33,312 bases of DNA from an uncultured SAR86 cluster bacterium. GTDB taxonomy: Bacteria; Pseudomonadota; Gammaproteobacteria; Magnimaribacterales; D2472. This document shows, piece after piece, positions 1-8,548 of the stretch. The stretch lies in the NCBI GenBank assembly GCA_902509555.1, contig CABWYS010000009.1, positions 1 to 33,312 of the forward strand, in the 5' to 3' direction. Every line of letters starts with the position of its first letter. Position 1 is the stretch's first letter. Position numbers and translations under genes: made by a program. The notes beneath the pieces are model-generated. The model ran no database searches, had not been told where the DNA came from, and saw only the letters and a program-made list of their open reading frames with translations.

Positions 1-528
1 GGGATCCTAGATATCAACATGATTCCTGAGAGAACAAATCACGTAAAGGTTTTAATCTTTTTTGATGTTGGCGGATCTATGGATCCTTATATTAAATTAT
101 GTGAAGAGCTTTTCTCAGCTCTGAAGACTGAATTCAAGCATTTAAAATATTTCTACTTTCATAATTGTGTTTATGAGTCTGTTTGGGAAGACAATAGAAG
201 GAGAACTCAGGAGAGATTCCTAGTGCAAGATATTATCAATAAATATAGTGCTGATTATAAAGTTATTTTTGTAGGTGATGCCACCATGGCTCCATACGAA
301 ATTACTAACGCAGGAGGAAGCATTGAGCACTGGAATGAAGAACCTGGCGGTGCAACCATCAAACGTTTGTGCGAACATTTTGATAAAGTGGCATGGTTGA
401 ACCCTGTTCCGGATGACCATTGGGACTATACCTCTTCTTTATGTATTATTAGAGAGCTGATGGATAACAGGATGTTTCCATTAACATTAAAAGGACTAGA
501 AGAGGGGATGTCAGAACTATCAAAATGA
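1..528 (+). CDS. CoxE-like VWA-domain protein, C-terminal part (5' end outside window)
   Basis: The reading frame is open from base 1 (G-I-L-D-I-N before the first Met at 19), so the true start lies outside the window. The visible part is the von Willebrand A domain: the MIDAS variant DVGGSMD at about residues 16-22 of the visible ORF, then a FYFHNCVYE strand, IFVGDATMAPYE, GGSIEHW and WLNPVP. This order matches proteobacterial VWA proteins of the CoxE/YehP type of about 390 aa, which often sit beside MoxR-type AAA+ ATPases (family knowledge). The domain binds a divalent metal and probably acts in complex assembly; the target here is unknown. The stop overlaps the ATG of the next gene (ATGA), which indicates an operon. 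Confidence 0.85.
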   Translation, partial: GILDINMIPERTNHVKVLIFFDVGGSMDPYIKLCEELFSALKTEFKHLKYFYFHNCVYESVWEDNRRRTQERFLVQDIINKYSADYKVIFVGDATMAPYEITNAGGSIEHWNEEPGGATIKRLCEHFDKVAWLNPVPDDHWDYTSSLCIIRELMDNRMFPLTLKGLEEGMSELSK

Positions 529-1884
529 ATACTATCAATACTGTACAAAGCAATGGAATTAAATGGGGTCCATTTACCCTCAGAATTCCTTTCATTCATA
601 TTAAATTTAGAGCACCAGAATTCCTTCAGGGCCTTGTGATTTCTGGAGCTACTGCTTTTGCAGCCGCACCTTTGGCTATGAAACTAGGCTTAAGCTTTGA
701 AGAGGCTGTAGCTCTAAGTATGGTTGCAGGAACTTTTATTTCAGCTGGCCCTTTAATCTTTGGTGAGCCCATGGCCCCTGGATGGGTTACGCCAGCAGTT
801 CCTATCGTAATGGGAGCATTAGCCGCAGCTGGTTATTATGGAGTTCCTACCGAAGGATCAGATATTTGTGTTGATGGTGTATGCAGATACAACCCAGAAG
901 CCTTTCAGTTCATGGCAGCAATGTGTTTTGAATTTAACTGGTTGGGGTAAATTATTGGTTGAAAAAATACCAAATGGTTTAAAAGCTGGAATTATCCTAG
1001 GAGCCGCTTTGGCTGCTTTCTACCAAGTATTTTTTGAAGATTTTGATGCATATCTTTTGCAACCTGTTTCTATGACAGTAGCAATTGTTCTATGTGTTAT
1101 TACTACTTTTTCTAATCCTTTTAAAAGAATTGCTGCCAAGAATAAATTTTTTGAAGTCATTGGTTCCTTGGGATTATTACCAGGATTTGTAGTAGCTGGT
1201 TTGATCGCTTTCTTTTTGGGTGAATTAACTTTTAATATTGAATGGGGTTTTAAAATTCCTGCAATTATGAGCTTGATTGAGAAAACTTCTCCGCTTTATA
1301 TTGGATTGCCAACATTACAGATGTATATCGATGCATTGCCATTGGTGATTATTGGCTACATGCTCCTTTTTGGAGATCTGGTTACTGCAACAGAAGTCTT
1401 AAAAGATGCTCAAAAACATCGAGATGATGAGAAGCTACCGATTGACCTTAACAGGTCACACCTTTCTGTTGGGATTAGAAATCTATTGGCTTCATTAGTT
1501 AATCCATTTTTTCCAACTCAGGGAGCTCTATGGACAGGAGTTCATGTCGTTGTAGCTGAGCAATGGAAGAAGGGTTATAAACATATGCCCTCCATTTTTG
1601 ATGGAATTGGCTCTTATTATTTAATGGGCATCCCGTTTTTGTATTTTACATTACCTTTTGTAACTCTCATGCAGCCATTGATGGTCATGGCTCTTACCTT
1701 GACATTAATTTTAACTGGTTTTGCTTGTGCTTATGTTGCTATGGCAATTCCAAAAAAGAATTCTGAAATGGCAACTGCACTTCTTATAGCATTCTTCATT
1801 ACTTTTTATAGTGCCTGGGTGGGTCTTCTCATAGGTTTGTTGTTGGCAGTTTTTGTCGATGGATTTGAAGAAGAGGCTCCATGA
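525..1884 (+). pseudogene. multi-pass permease-like membrane protein interrupted by a frameshift
   Basis: Two overlapping frames encode consecutive parts of one polytopic membrane protein. The first frame runs 525-950, starts with MNTINTVQ and contains GATAFAAAPLAMKLG and MAPGWVTPAVPIVMG, then stops after CFEFNWLG. The sequence resumes in the +1 frame near 940 with LTGWGKLLVEKIPNGLKAGIILGAALAAF and continues as hydrophobic segments to 1884 (ending FEEEAP). The whole span is 1,360 nt, one more than a multiple of three. No good start codon or ribosome site serves the second part alone. The layout (a pore-like PGWVTPAVP loop and an amphipathic KLLVEKIPNGLKAG before a helix) resembles NCS2/SulP-fold permeases, but I do not recognise the substrate. 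It overlaps both neighbours by ATGA, so it was built as a working operon member. The shift may be real decay or a sequencing or assembly error. Confidence 0.6.
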
Positions 1885-2798
1885 GTCAATTTGCTCTTGA
1901 GATCACTGATCTTAAAAAAACATATGATTCAGATGTTGTTGCCTTAAAGGGCATTAACCTTTCAGTAAAAGAAGGAGATTTCTTCGCATTGCTTGGACCA
2001 AATGGAGCTGGAAAATCTTCTACAATTGGGATCATTGCTTCATTGGTGACCAAAAGCGCTGGCAAAGTAAAAATCTTTGATATTGATACAGATGAAAATT
2101 TTCCAGAAGCAAAGCGTTTGCTTGGAGTTGTTTCGCAAGAAATAAATTTTAATAATTTTGAGAAAGTTATTGATATTGTTACAACTCAAGCAGGCTTTTA
2201 CGGCATTCCGCTAAAAGATTCTAAGTTAAAAACTGAGTTAATACTTAAACGTCTTGGCCTGTGGGAAAAGCGTAATGAGCAAGCTCGAACATTATCCGGG
2301 GGATTTAAGCGAAGGTTAATGATTGCAAAGGCATTAATTCATGAGCCAAAACTTTTAATACTCGATGAGCCTACGGCGGGTGTTGATATAGAACTCAGAC
2401 GAGAGATGTGGGAGTTTTTGAAGGAGATTAATGCCCAAGGCACTACTATTATTTTAACCACTCACTATCTTGAAGAAGCAGAGCAACTATGCAAAAACAT
2501 AGCCATAATTGATCATGGCGAGCTAGTTGAAAATACTTCAATGAAAGATCTTTTAAGTCGGCTTGATGTTCAGGGATTTGTATTAGATATAGATCAGTCT
2601 CTGGATCAAGCGCCCTCTATTCCCAATTTTTCAATTTCTCTAGAAGATTCAACAACCTTGAATGTGGTAATTAAGAAAGATCAATCCATCAATCATCTTT
2701 TTGATCAATTATCAGCCCTTGGCATCAATGTCTCGTCTATGCGAAATAAATCGAACAGGTTGGAAGAAATGTTTATTGAAATGGTTAAAAAAAATTAA
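1881..2798 (+). CDS. yadG: ABC transporter ATP-binding protein, YadG-like
   Basis: This is the nucleotide-binding subunit of an ABC-2 type exporter. Walker A GPNGAGKSS lies at residues 39-47, the signature LSGGF at 138-142 and Walker B LLILDEP at 158-164, followed by the H-loop TTHYLEEAEQL. A C-terminal extension to 305 aa with LEEMFIEMV at the end is typical of the YadG/CcmA group. The ATG overlaps the upstream stop. The permease partner follows after two bases, so the two proteins would form one inner-membrane complex. The substrate cannot be read from the sequence, and the YadG name rests on family resemblance and on pairing with a YadH-like permease. Confidence 0.88.
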   Translation: MSQFALEITDLKKTYDSDVVALKGINLSVKEGDFFALLGPNGAGKSSTIGIIASLVTKSAGKVKIFDIDTDENFPEAKRLLGVVSQEINFNNFEKVIDIVTTQAGFYGIPLKDSKLKTELILKRLGLWEKRNEQARTLSGGFKRRLMIAKALIHEPKLLILDEPTAGVDIELRREMWEFLKEINAQGTTIILTTHYLEEAEQLCKNIAIIDHGELVENTSMKDLLSRLDVQGFVLDIDQSLDQAPSIPNFSISLEDSTTLNVVIKKDQSINHLFDQLSALGINVSSMRNKSNRLEEMFIEMVKKN

Positions 2799-2800
2799 CT

Positions 2801-3580
2801 ATGAAAAGAAGAAATGAGATATTAGTTTCTTTAATTACTCTTATAAGAAAAGAGATTAAACGCTATTTAAGGATCTGGGTGCAAACATTAGTGCCACCAG
2901 CAGTCACCATGTCATTGTATTTTGTAATCTTTGGATCCTTAATTGGTCCAAGAATTGGAACCATGGACGGTCTTGATTATATTCAGTTTATGATCCCTGG
3001 ACTAATCATGATGTCTGTCATCACAAACTCCTACGCAAATGTTGTTTCTTCTTTCTACTCTGTTAAATTTCAAAAATCCATTGAAGAATTACTTGTATCT
3101 CCAATGCCAAATTGGGCCATATTGGTTGGCTTTATTATGGGCGGAGTTTCTCGTGGTGTTTTGATTGGCTGTATAGTCTTTTGTGTCAGCCTTTTCTTTT
3201 ATCCATCTTTTACCATCGTTAATCCATTGCTAACGATCATTGTTTTATTTTTAACCGCTGTATTGTTTTCATTGATGGGTTTTATCAATGCTATTTTTGC
3301 AGATAGTTTTGATGATATTTCCATCATTCCAACTTTTGTCCTTACACCCTTAATTTATCTGGGTGGCGTATTTTATTCTATCAACATACTTCCTGATATT
3401 TGGAGAAATATCTCTATGGCAAATCCAATGTTGTATGTTGTAAATACCTTTAGGGAAGGGATGCTAGGAGTCAGTGATGTATCTATTCCATTTGCATTGG
3501 CAATGATTGTTTTTTTTATCGTTATGCTGACTTCAGCATGTCTATTTCTTTTACATAGAGGGGTTGGAACTCGTCAGTGA
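2801..3580 (+). CDS. yadH: ABC-2 type transporter permease, YadH-like
   Basis: This 259-aa inner-membrane protein has about six hydrophobic segments. A cytoplasmic amphipathic start (LITLIRKEIKRYLRIWVQTL) precedes the first membrane span. The family landmarks YIQFMIPGLIMMSVI, SFYSVKFQKSIEELLVSPM and PLIYLGGVFYSINILPDIWR are present. It is the membrane partner of the ATPase just upstream and probably works as a dimer with two ATPase subunits. Its TGA stop is shared with the GTG start of queF (GTGA), so the exporter and queF are translationally linked although no shared function is obvious. The substrate is unknown. Confidence 0.87.
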   Translation: MKRRNEILVSLITLIRKEIKRYLRIWVQTLVPPAVTMSLYFVIFGSLIGPRIGTMDGLDYIQFMIPGLIMMSVITNSYANVVSSFYSVKFQKSIEELLVSPMPNWAILVGFIMGGVSRGVLIGCIVFCVSLFFYPSFTIVNPLLTIIVLFLTAVLFSLMGFINAIFADSFDDISIIPTFVLTPLIYLGGVFYSINILPDIWRNISMANPMLYVVNTFREGMLGVSDVSIPFALAMIVFFIVMLTSACLFLLHRGVGTRQ

Positions 3581-4308
3581 AGATTAAATATCTAGGACAA
3601 CAATCTACCCCAAAACTTGATTCTTACTCTCCAGATTTTTTAGATTCTATTCCTCGACATAATCAGGACTTAAATAAATTTTTTGGATTGGATTATTGGA
3701 ATGCTTATGAATTCTCATATCTAAATTCTAAAAATCTTCCAGTAATCGAGGCCTTAGAGATAAAAATTCCAATGCACTCTGAGTTTACTGTTGAATCTAA
3801 GTCTTTGAAACTCTACTTAGCATCTTTTTATAATAAAAAATTTAATGACTCGACTAGAGCATATAAATTAATTGAGGGAGATTTAACTAAACTTTTAAAC
3901 TCCAAAGTATCTGTCAGGAAACTAAATAGATTTGATGATGCTCCTAGTTCCACTCTTGTTTCAAAATTTAAAAATAAAGTACCAAAGAATAAGGTGGTCC
4001 ACTTTCAAGGTTTTAGATCTATATGCCCTGTGACGTCTCAACCCGACTGGGGGAATATTTATATCCATTCCATATCTAATCTCATGGATTCAAAAAAATT
4101 AATTAAATTTTTGAAATCATATAGAAACAAAGGTGATTTCCATGAAGCTTGTATTGAATCTATTTTTATATCACTTCGAGATGATTTTAAAATTGATGAT
4201 TTGACTGTCTATGGAAAATTCTTAAGAAGAGGCGGCATTGATATAAATCCAATACGATCAACTTCAAAAAAGCTTATATTTAAAAATTTTAGAGATTTTA
4301 GTCAGTAA
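3577..4308 (+). CDS. queF: NADPH-dependent 7-cyano-7-deazaguanine reductase (QueF)
   Basis: QueF reduces the nitrile preQ0 to the amine preQ1 in queuosine tRNA modification, in the cytoplasm. The 243-aa protein is the long, tandem T-fold (E. coli) form, somewhat shorter than the usual 280 or so residues. The N-terminal half carries the FFGLDYWNAYEFSYLN block and PVIEALEIKIP. The C-terminal half carries the catalytic SICPVTSQPDWGN, where the Cys forms the thioimide and the Asp is the proton donor, and FHEACIESIF with the conserved His-Glu. The GTG start is set by overlap with the upstream TGA. The gene lies tail to tail with tesA, with a gap of four bases. Confidence 0.93.
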   Translation: MKIKYLGQQSTPKLDSYSPDFLDSIPRHNQDLNKFFGLDYWNAYEFSYLNSKNLPVIEALEIKIPMHSEFTVESKSLKLYLASFYNKKFNDSTRAYKLIEGDLTKLLNSKVSVRKLNRFDDAPSSTLVSKFKNKVPKNKVVHFQGFRSICPVTSQPDWGNIYIHSISNLMDSKKLIKFLKSYRNKGDFHEACIESIFISLRDDFKIDDLTVYGKFLRRGGIDINPIRSTSKKLIFKNFRDFSQ

Positions 4309-4312
4309 TTAT

Positions 4313-4972
4313 CTAATCTAACAGAGCCAAAATTTTGTTTCTGACTTCTTCTTCTATTTGTAGATGACCTTTGATATTTGGATGAATACCATCAGCCTGC
4401 ATCAGTTTTAATGAGACCATTTCTTTTATTGAGCCCTCAATAAGAGTCAAATCATATTCTGTAGCTAATTCAAGATACATGTTCTTAAAACTACTCGTAT
4501 ATTTCTCTCCATAATTTGGAGGAAGCTCAACTCCAATAAGAGCAACATTAGCTCCTTCTTGAAGTGACATTCTAATCATCTGATTTAAGTTTTCCTTTAT
4601 TATCTTTTTTATAGACATACCTCTTAAACCATCGTTCCCACCTAGCTCTAAAATTACAAGATTTGGTTTATGTTCTTCAAGCAATTTTGGAAGTCTATAT
4701 AGACCTCCAGATGTTGTATCTCCACTAATACCAGCATTAATGATTCTTATATTAATATCGAGAGCATTTAAATTTCTCTCAAGAACTGATGGCCATGATT
4801 CCTCTATTTTTACCCCATACCCAGCACTCAAACTATCTCCTAAAACAACAGCAATATATTCTTTGTTTTTGAATTGGTCGGATGAATTTACTGACGCTGA
4901 AAGTGTCAGTAGAATACCTAAAAGCAAAGCTAAGGATATTTTGAAAAATTTAATTTTGGAAGTTAAAAACAT
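4313..4972 (-). CDS. tesA: TesA-like GDSL/SGNH esterase (thioesterase I / lysophospholipase L1)
   Basis: This secreted SGNH hydrolase of 219 aa would cleave acyl-thioesters or lysophospholipids in the periplasm. From the chosen ATG it begins with a basic, hydrophobic signal peptide (KFFKISLALLLGILLTLSASV). Block I GDSLSAGYG places the catalytic Ser at residue 47. Block II (NAGISGDTTSGG) and block III (GGNDG) supply oxyanion-hole residues, and DGIHPN supplies Asp194 and His197. The frame stays open upstream to 5140, but that part is antisense to ybbA and lacks family sequence, so I start at 4972. It is divergent from ybbA, as in E. coli. The two coding regions overlap at their 5' ends by 32 bases. 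Confidence 0.92.
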   Translation of the reverse strand: MFLTSKIKFFKISLALLLGILLTLSASVNSSDQFKNKEYIAVVLGDSLSAGYGVKIEESWPSVLERNLNALDINIRIINAGISGDTTSGGLYRLPKLLEEHKPNLVILELGGNDGLRGMSIKKIIKENLNQMIRMSLQEGANVALIGVELPPNYGEKYTSSFKNMYLELATEYDLTLIEGSIKEMVSLKLMQADGIHPNIKGHLQIEEEVRNKILALLD

Positions 4973-5609
4973 CACCAAAGAAGTTAACAGCCCAGAGGGC
5001 CTTTTGACAATAGTTAAAGATATTAATTTATCAGTTGAGCAAGGCAAGCCTATATCATTAGTAGGCCCATCTGGATCTGGAAAAACTACACTTTTAGCCA
5101 TCATGGCAGGGCTTGATTTACCCACCTCTGGAACTGTCACTCTGATGGGCTCTCAAATTACAATACTTGACGAAGATAAAAGGGCGCAAATCAGAGGTAA
5201 AGACGTTGGCTTTGTTTTTCAGTCATTTCATTTGATGCCAAGATTAACTGCTCTTGATAATGTGATGTTGCCTCTTGAGATTTCAGGGGATCCTTATTCA
5301 ATGGATAAGGCTCAAGAAGCGCTTAAGCAAGTTGGTTTATCCAAAAGGGCAAAGCATTTTGCAACCCAACTCAGTGGTGGTGAAAAACAGCGTGTTGCCA
5401 TTGCAAGATCCATTGTTAATAAACCTAAAATTTTATTTGCTGATGAGCCAACCGGCAACTTAGATAAAAAAAGCTCAGGCTCTATAACCGATCTTTTATT
5501 TTCATTAAATGAATTGATTAACACAACTTTGGTTTTAGTGACCCATGATTTATCTTTGGCAGAAAAGTGTGATGAAGTTTATGAGCTCGATGAAGGTCGT
5601 CTATTGTGA
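4941..5609 (+). CDS. ybbA: ABC transporter ATP-binding protein YbbA
   Basis: This is a LolD/MacB-class ATPase of about 222 aa. Walker A is GPSGSGKTT, the signature LSGGEKQRVAIARS, Walker B ILFADEP followed by TGNLD, and the H-loop LVTHD. No ATG lies near the family N-terminus (LEVKNITKEV). I choose TTG at 4941 because AAGGA at 4932-4936 stands four bases before it, giving MKNLILEVKNI. The frame is open much further upstream, but that part is antisense to tesA. Its partner ybbP follows with a 4-base overlap. By analogy with E. coli, YbbA and YbbP form a complex linked to the neighbouring periplasmic esterase TesA; what it moves or extracts is not established from this sequence. Confidence 0.88.
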   Translation: MKNLILEVKNITKEVNSPEGLLTIVKDINLSVEQGKPISLVGPSGSGKTTLLAIMAGLDLPTSGTVTLMGSQITILDEDKRAQIRGKDVGFVFQSFHLMPRLTALDNVMLPLEISGDPYSMDKAQEALKQVGLSKRAKHFATQLSGGEKQRVAIARSIVNKPKILFADEPTGNLDKKSSGSITDLLFSLNELINTTLVLVTHDLSLAEKCDEVYELDEGRLL

Positions 5610-8071
5610 TTAGAGGCTTGATATATGGCTTAAAAAAATTTAGGTCAGAAATTTTTAGTGGTGACTTACTCATATTGTTTTTCTCTATTGTTTTAGCTGT
5701 CACATCCATCTCTAGTGTTGGATTTTTGGCTGACAGGCTGCAATCTTCCATGCAAATGCAAGCTTCAAGTATTTTAGGCGCAGATCTTGTATTGCGTTCA
5801 GCGTCTGAAATTGATTCTAAATATTTAGACTTGGCTGCAGTAAATGATCTAAATTCAGCTCAGACAATTACATTTTTAAGTATGGTGCTAACAGATGATG
5901 ACAATCTGTTAGCCTCCATTAAGGCTGCAACAGACTCATATCCACTCAGGGGAGAATTGCGGGTGATTAATTTTGATGGTATTCCAATTCAGCATTCTGG
6001 ATCACCCCCTTCAGGTTTCATCTGGATAGAAAAAAAACTCTCTGACTCTTTAGGTTTAAACCAGTCAGATAAAGTTTCTATCGGTAATAAAAACTTAATC
6101 GTTGAAGGCATTATTGAGGATTATCCAGATAGAAATTCAAGCTTTGTTGGCTTTTATCCTATTGCAATTGTAAATATTAATGATGTTGATGAGATGGGAG
6201 TGATTCAAACTGGCAGCAGAGTTGTTTATAGAAAACTTTTTTCAGGTACTCAGGATAACCTTGATCGTTATGAAAAATCTCTTGGTTCAATTCCAGCCAG
6301 CATTAGAGTTCAAAATGCATTAGAGGCTGGAGATAATCTTGGAGAGGATATAGCTAATTCCAACACTTTTTTTAATTTGGCAAGTCTTTTCACCATAATC
6401 ATATCTGTTATTGCAGCTATGATGGCAGTTAAAAGATATGCAAGCAGAAATCTTCTTCATACTTCATTGATGAAAGTTTTTGGTGCTTCTAAGTCGTTTA
6501 TTTTGGGTCATCAAATTATGCAGCTTGTATTAATAGTTATTACTGCATCGATATTAGGATTGATTTTTGGATATGCATTACAGCATCTTTTGCTATCTAC
6601 TTTGCAGGGAATCATCAATGCTAATTTACCGCCTCCTTCATCTCGACCAATCATACTTGGCTTTATTACAGCCGCTTTTGTTGTTTTTGCGACTGCATCC
6701 CCATATTTAAAAATTCTTAGTGAAACAGAGCCAATACGAATCTTGAGAAATGATTTCAATATCAAGCTATCAAGCAACCTTATGATTTACCTAGTTGCGT
6801 TTTTTACAATGTTTGGATTTCTCGGAGTTTTATTTCAAGATATTAGATTAATTTTATACATAGTTATTTCATTGATCTTGGTAACTTCTGCATTGTTTTT
6901 GATAGGAAAATTATTGATTTACATTCTTTCCTCTATGAAATTTTCTAATGGTACAGGATGGAAGCTGGGTCTGAAGAACATAGTTCAGCGAGGTAACGAT
7001 AGTGTATTGCAGGTAATTATTTTTGGACTTTCTTTGTTGTTTCTTGTCGTACTTGCAGAGACAAGAACTGATCTAGTCGATTCATGGGGTGAAACCCTTG
7101 ACGAAGATACCCCTAATTATTTCTTGTTTAACATTCAAGAATATAACTTGAAACCCATTTCAAATTATTTAAAGGATCAAGCAAATATCACCCCAGATTT
7201 CACTCCTTTAATTCGTGGCAGACTTTTATCTGCAAGCCGCCCTGGATCTGAAGAAGTCAATTTTGATAATCTTATGGAAAGAGAAGCTAATTTAACTTGG
7301 CGGAATCTTCTGCCACCAAGTAATGCCTTGGTAGATGGCGAATGGTGGACCAATGGTGAGGAAGTTTCAGAGGTTTCGGTTGATCGCGAGATTGCAGCAT
7401 CAATGAAGCTTGAAATTGGTGATGTGCTTAGTTTTTCTGCTGGCGGTACAAAATTCAGCGCAACTGTAACAAGTTTTAGAGAGATTGAATGGCAAAGCTT
7501 TTCTCCAAATTTCTTTTTTATCTTATCTCCAGCTGCAGGCAAAGAACTTCCCAATTCGTACATTACGAGCATTAAGGTCGAAGGCTCTAAAATGTTGATG
7601 AGTAACTTTATTTCACGTTTTCCCACTATTACAAGTATAAATTTAGAGGCAATTATAGATCAGGCTAAAAGCTCAATCTCAAGCGCTTCTTTGGCTGTGC
7701 AATACATTTTCTTATTAACATTGATTGCGGGAATTCTAGCTTTGATTGCATCCATATACTCGAATAGAGATCAACGAACCAAAGAGACCGCAATCATGCA
7801 TGCAATTGGAGCCAGCAGGGCAATGATCTTTAAATCTGCCGCATCGGAATTTTTTATATTAGGCATGTTATCTGCAACCACGGCAATTATTTTCTCCACA
7901 ATACTTTCATCTGTAATTTTTTATCAATTTCTTGATCTTACTTATTCACCAAATTTCTCAATTCTTGGGCTAAGTTTTTTTCTTGCGATTGCTTTTATAT
8001 TTCTTGCCGGCGTCATCTCTATTAAAAAAAGTATTTATGCCTCGCCTATGATCACTTTGAGAGATTCTTAG
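5606..8071 (+). CDS. ybbP: FtsX/MacB-type ABC permease YbbP
   Basis: This large inner-membrane permease of 821 aa is about the size of E. coli YbbP (804). An N-terminal membrane span at about residues 17-40 is followed by a periplasmic domain (RLQSSMQMQASSILGADLVLRS). A first FtsX-like bundle covers about residues 255-375 and central hydrophobic pairs about 390-450. A second periplasmic domain covers about 490-690, and a last three-helix FtsX bundle (ETAIMHAIGASRAMIFK) about 700-815. This duplicated FtsX layout is typical of mechanotransmission-type ABC systems (family knowledge). The GTG start overlaps the end of ybbA. The next gene region, 35 bases after the stop, is the left end of the tRNA-Ser element. 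Confidence 0.9.
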   Translation: MIRGLIYGLKKFRSEIFSGDLLILFFSIVLAVTSISSVGFLADRLQSSMQMQASSILGADLVLRSASEIDSKYLDLAAVNDLNSAQTITFLSMVLTDDDNLLASIKAATDSYPLRGELRVINFDGIPIQHSGSPPSGFIWIEKKLSDSLGLNQSDKVSIGNKNLIVEGIIEDYPDRNSSFVGFYPIAIVNINDVDEMGVIQTGSRVVYRKLFSGTQDNLDRYEKSLGSIPASIRVQNALEAGDNLGEDIANSNTFFNLASLFTIIISVIAAMMAVKRYASRNLLHTSLMKVFGASKSFILGHQIMQLVLIVITASILGLIFGYALQHLLLSTLQGIINANLPPPSSRPIILGFITAAFVVFATASPYLKILSETEPIRILRNDFNIKLSSNLMIYLVAFFTMFGFLGVLFQDIRLILYIVISLILVTSALFLIGKLLIYILSSMKFSNGTGWKLGLKNIVQRGNDSVLQVIIFGLSLLFLVVLAETRTDLVDSWGETLDEDTPNYFLFNIQEYNLKPISNYLKDQANITPDFTPLIRGRLLSASRPGSEEVNFDNLMEREANLTWRNLLPPSNALVDGEWWTNGEEVSEVSVDREIAASMKLEIGDVLSFSAGGTKFSATVTSFREIEWQSFSPNFFFILSPAAGKELPNSYITSIKVEGSKMLMSNFISRFPTITSINLEAIIDQAKSSISSASLAVQYIFLLTLIAGILALIASIYSNRDQRTKETAIMHAIGASRAMIFKSAASEFFILGMLSATTAIIFSTILSSVIFYQFLDLTYSPNFSILGLSFFLAIAFIFLAGVISIKKSIYASPMITLRDS

Positions 8072-8105
8072 GTTTAGTTCATGTAAAATGCTACAGCATT
8101 AATTC

Positions 8106-8144
8106 GGAGAGATGGCAGAGTGGTCGATTGCGCTACCTTGGAAA
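8106..8144 (+). pseudogene. 5' half of tRNA-Ser(GGA), left attachment repeat
   Basis: The segment matches bases 1-39 of the tRNA at 10583-10672: acceptor 5' strand, D arm, anticodon 5' strand CTACC and loop TTGGAAA. It then diverges into CCGATATAAGCC, with no 3' half. It cannot fold as a tRNA. It most likely marks the original 5' end of the chromosomal gene, left behind by the element. A TAAAAT -10-like box at 8084-8089 could still fire, which would yield a dead-end transcript. Confidence 0.85.
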
Positions 8145-8368
8145 CCGATATAAGCCTTTATTTTCCTGTTATGCCTAATACCAAATATCCCTTAAATACA
8201 GCCTTTACAGGACATTCTGATATTTGCTGATAATTAATAAAAACTAACGATACAGAGAACTTTTGTGCTCGTTTTTGTGCTCGATAGCTTATTACCTTAA
8301 TTGAGAATTTATGACTCTAGAAAAACTCTGCACGTTCGAATTACCCACATGGAATTGTAAGTAAGAAC
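8145..8368. other. left-end non-coding stretch of the element with paired GTGCTC repeats
   Basis: No convincing gene is visible here. The stretch holds two direct copies of TTTTGTGCTCG at 8261-8271 and 8273-8283, 12 bp apart, and an imperfect CCTGT...ACAGG inverted pair. The GTGCTC motif recurs near the right end of the element. In this setting such repeats resemble arm-type integrase binding sites (inference). Confidence 0.5.
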
Positions 8369-8548
8369 CTAGATTATCTGGAATATGTAATCTGCAATAC
8401 AACCAAGTGCAAACATGATTATCAACGCTAGATAGACTGGTATATTTTTAACCTCTAATTTTATTAGTCCTGCTAGCAATGATCCCAATAAAATATAAGG
8501 GATGACACCTATTAATATCATTACAAAGACATATCCAATGTACTCCAT
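8369..8548 (-). CDS. 59-aa two-helix membrane protein of the tRNA-Ser element
   Basis: A small protein of unknown family, last gene of the element's minus-strand run. It begins MEYIGYVFVMILIGV and holds two strongly hydrophobic segments (about residues 4-29 and 36-57) joined by a short KLEVKNIP loop, ending IADYIFQII. Its ATG shares one base with the stop of the 155-aa gene upstream (TAATG), a typical translational-coupling arrangement. That coupling and the clean open frame support it as real despite its size. The sequence suggests an inner-membrane location; no function can be assigned. Confidence 0.6.
   Translation of the reverse strand: MEYIGYVFVMILIGVIPYILLGSLLAGLIKLEVKNIPVYLALIIMFALGCIADYIFQII

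Noticed and set aside
838-950. An independent gene start for the second permease frame at 838
   Set aside because: The first 33 or so codons of that frame are antisense-like filler overlapping the real first frame. Family-like sequence begins only near 940.
4973-5140. N-terminal extension of TesA to 5140
   Set aside because: The extra residues mirror the Walker A region of ybbA on the other strand and would precede the signal peptide.
8106-8144. A second functional tRNA-Ser
   Set aside because: Only bases 1-39 are present. What follows has no matching anticodon 3' strand, T arm or acceptor 3' strand.
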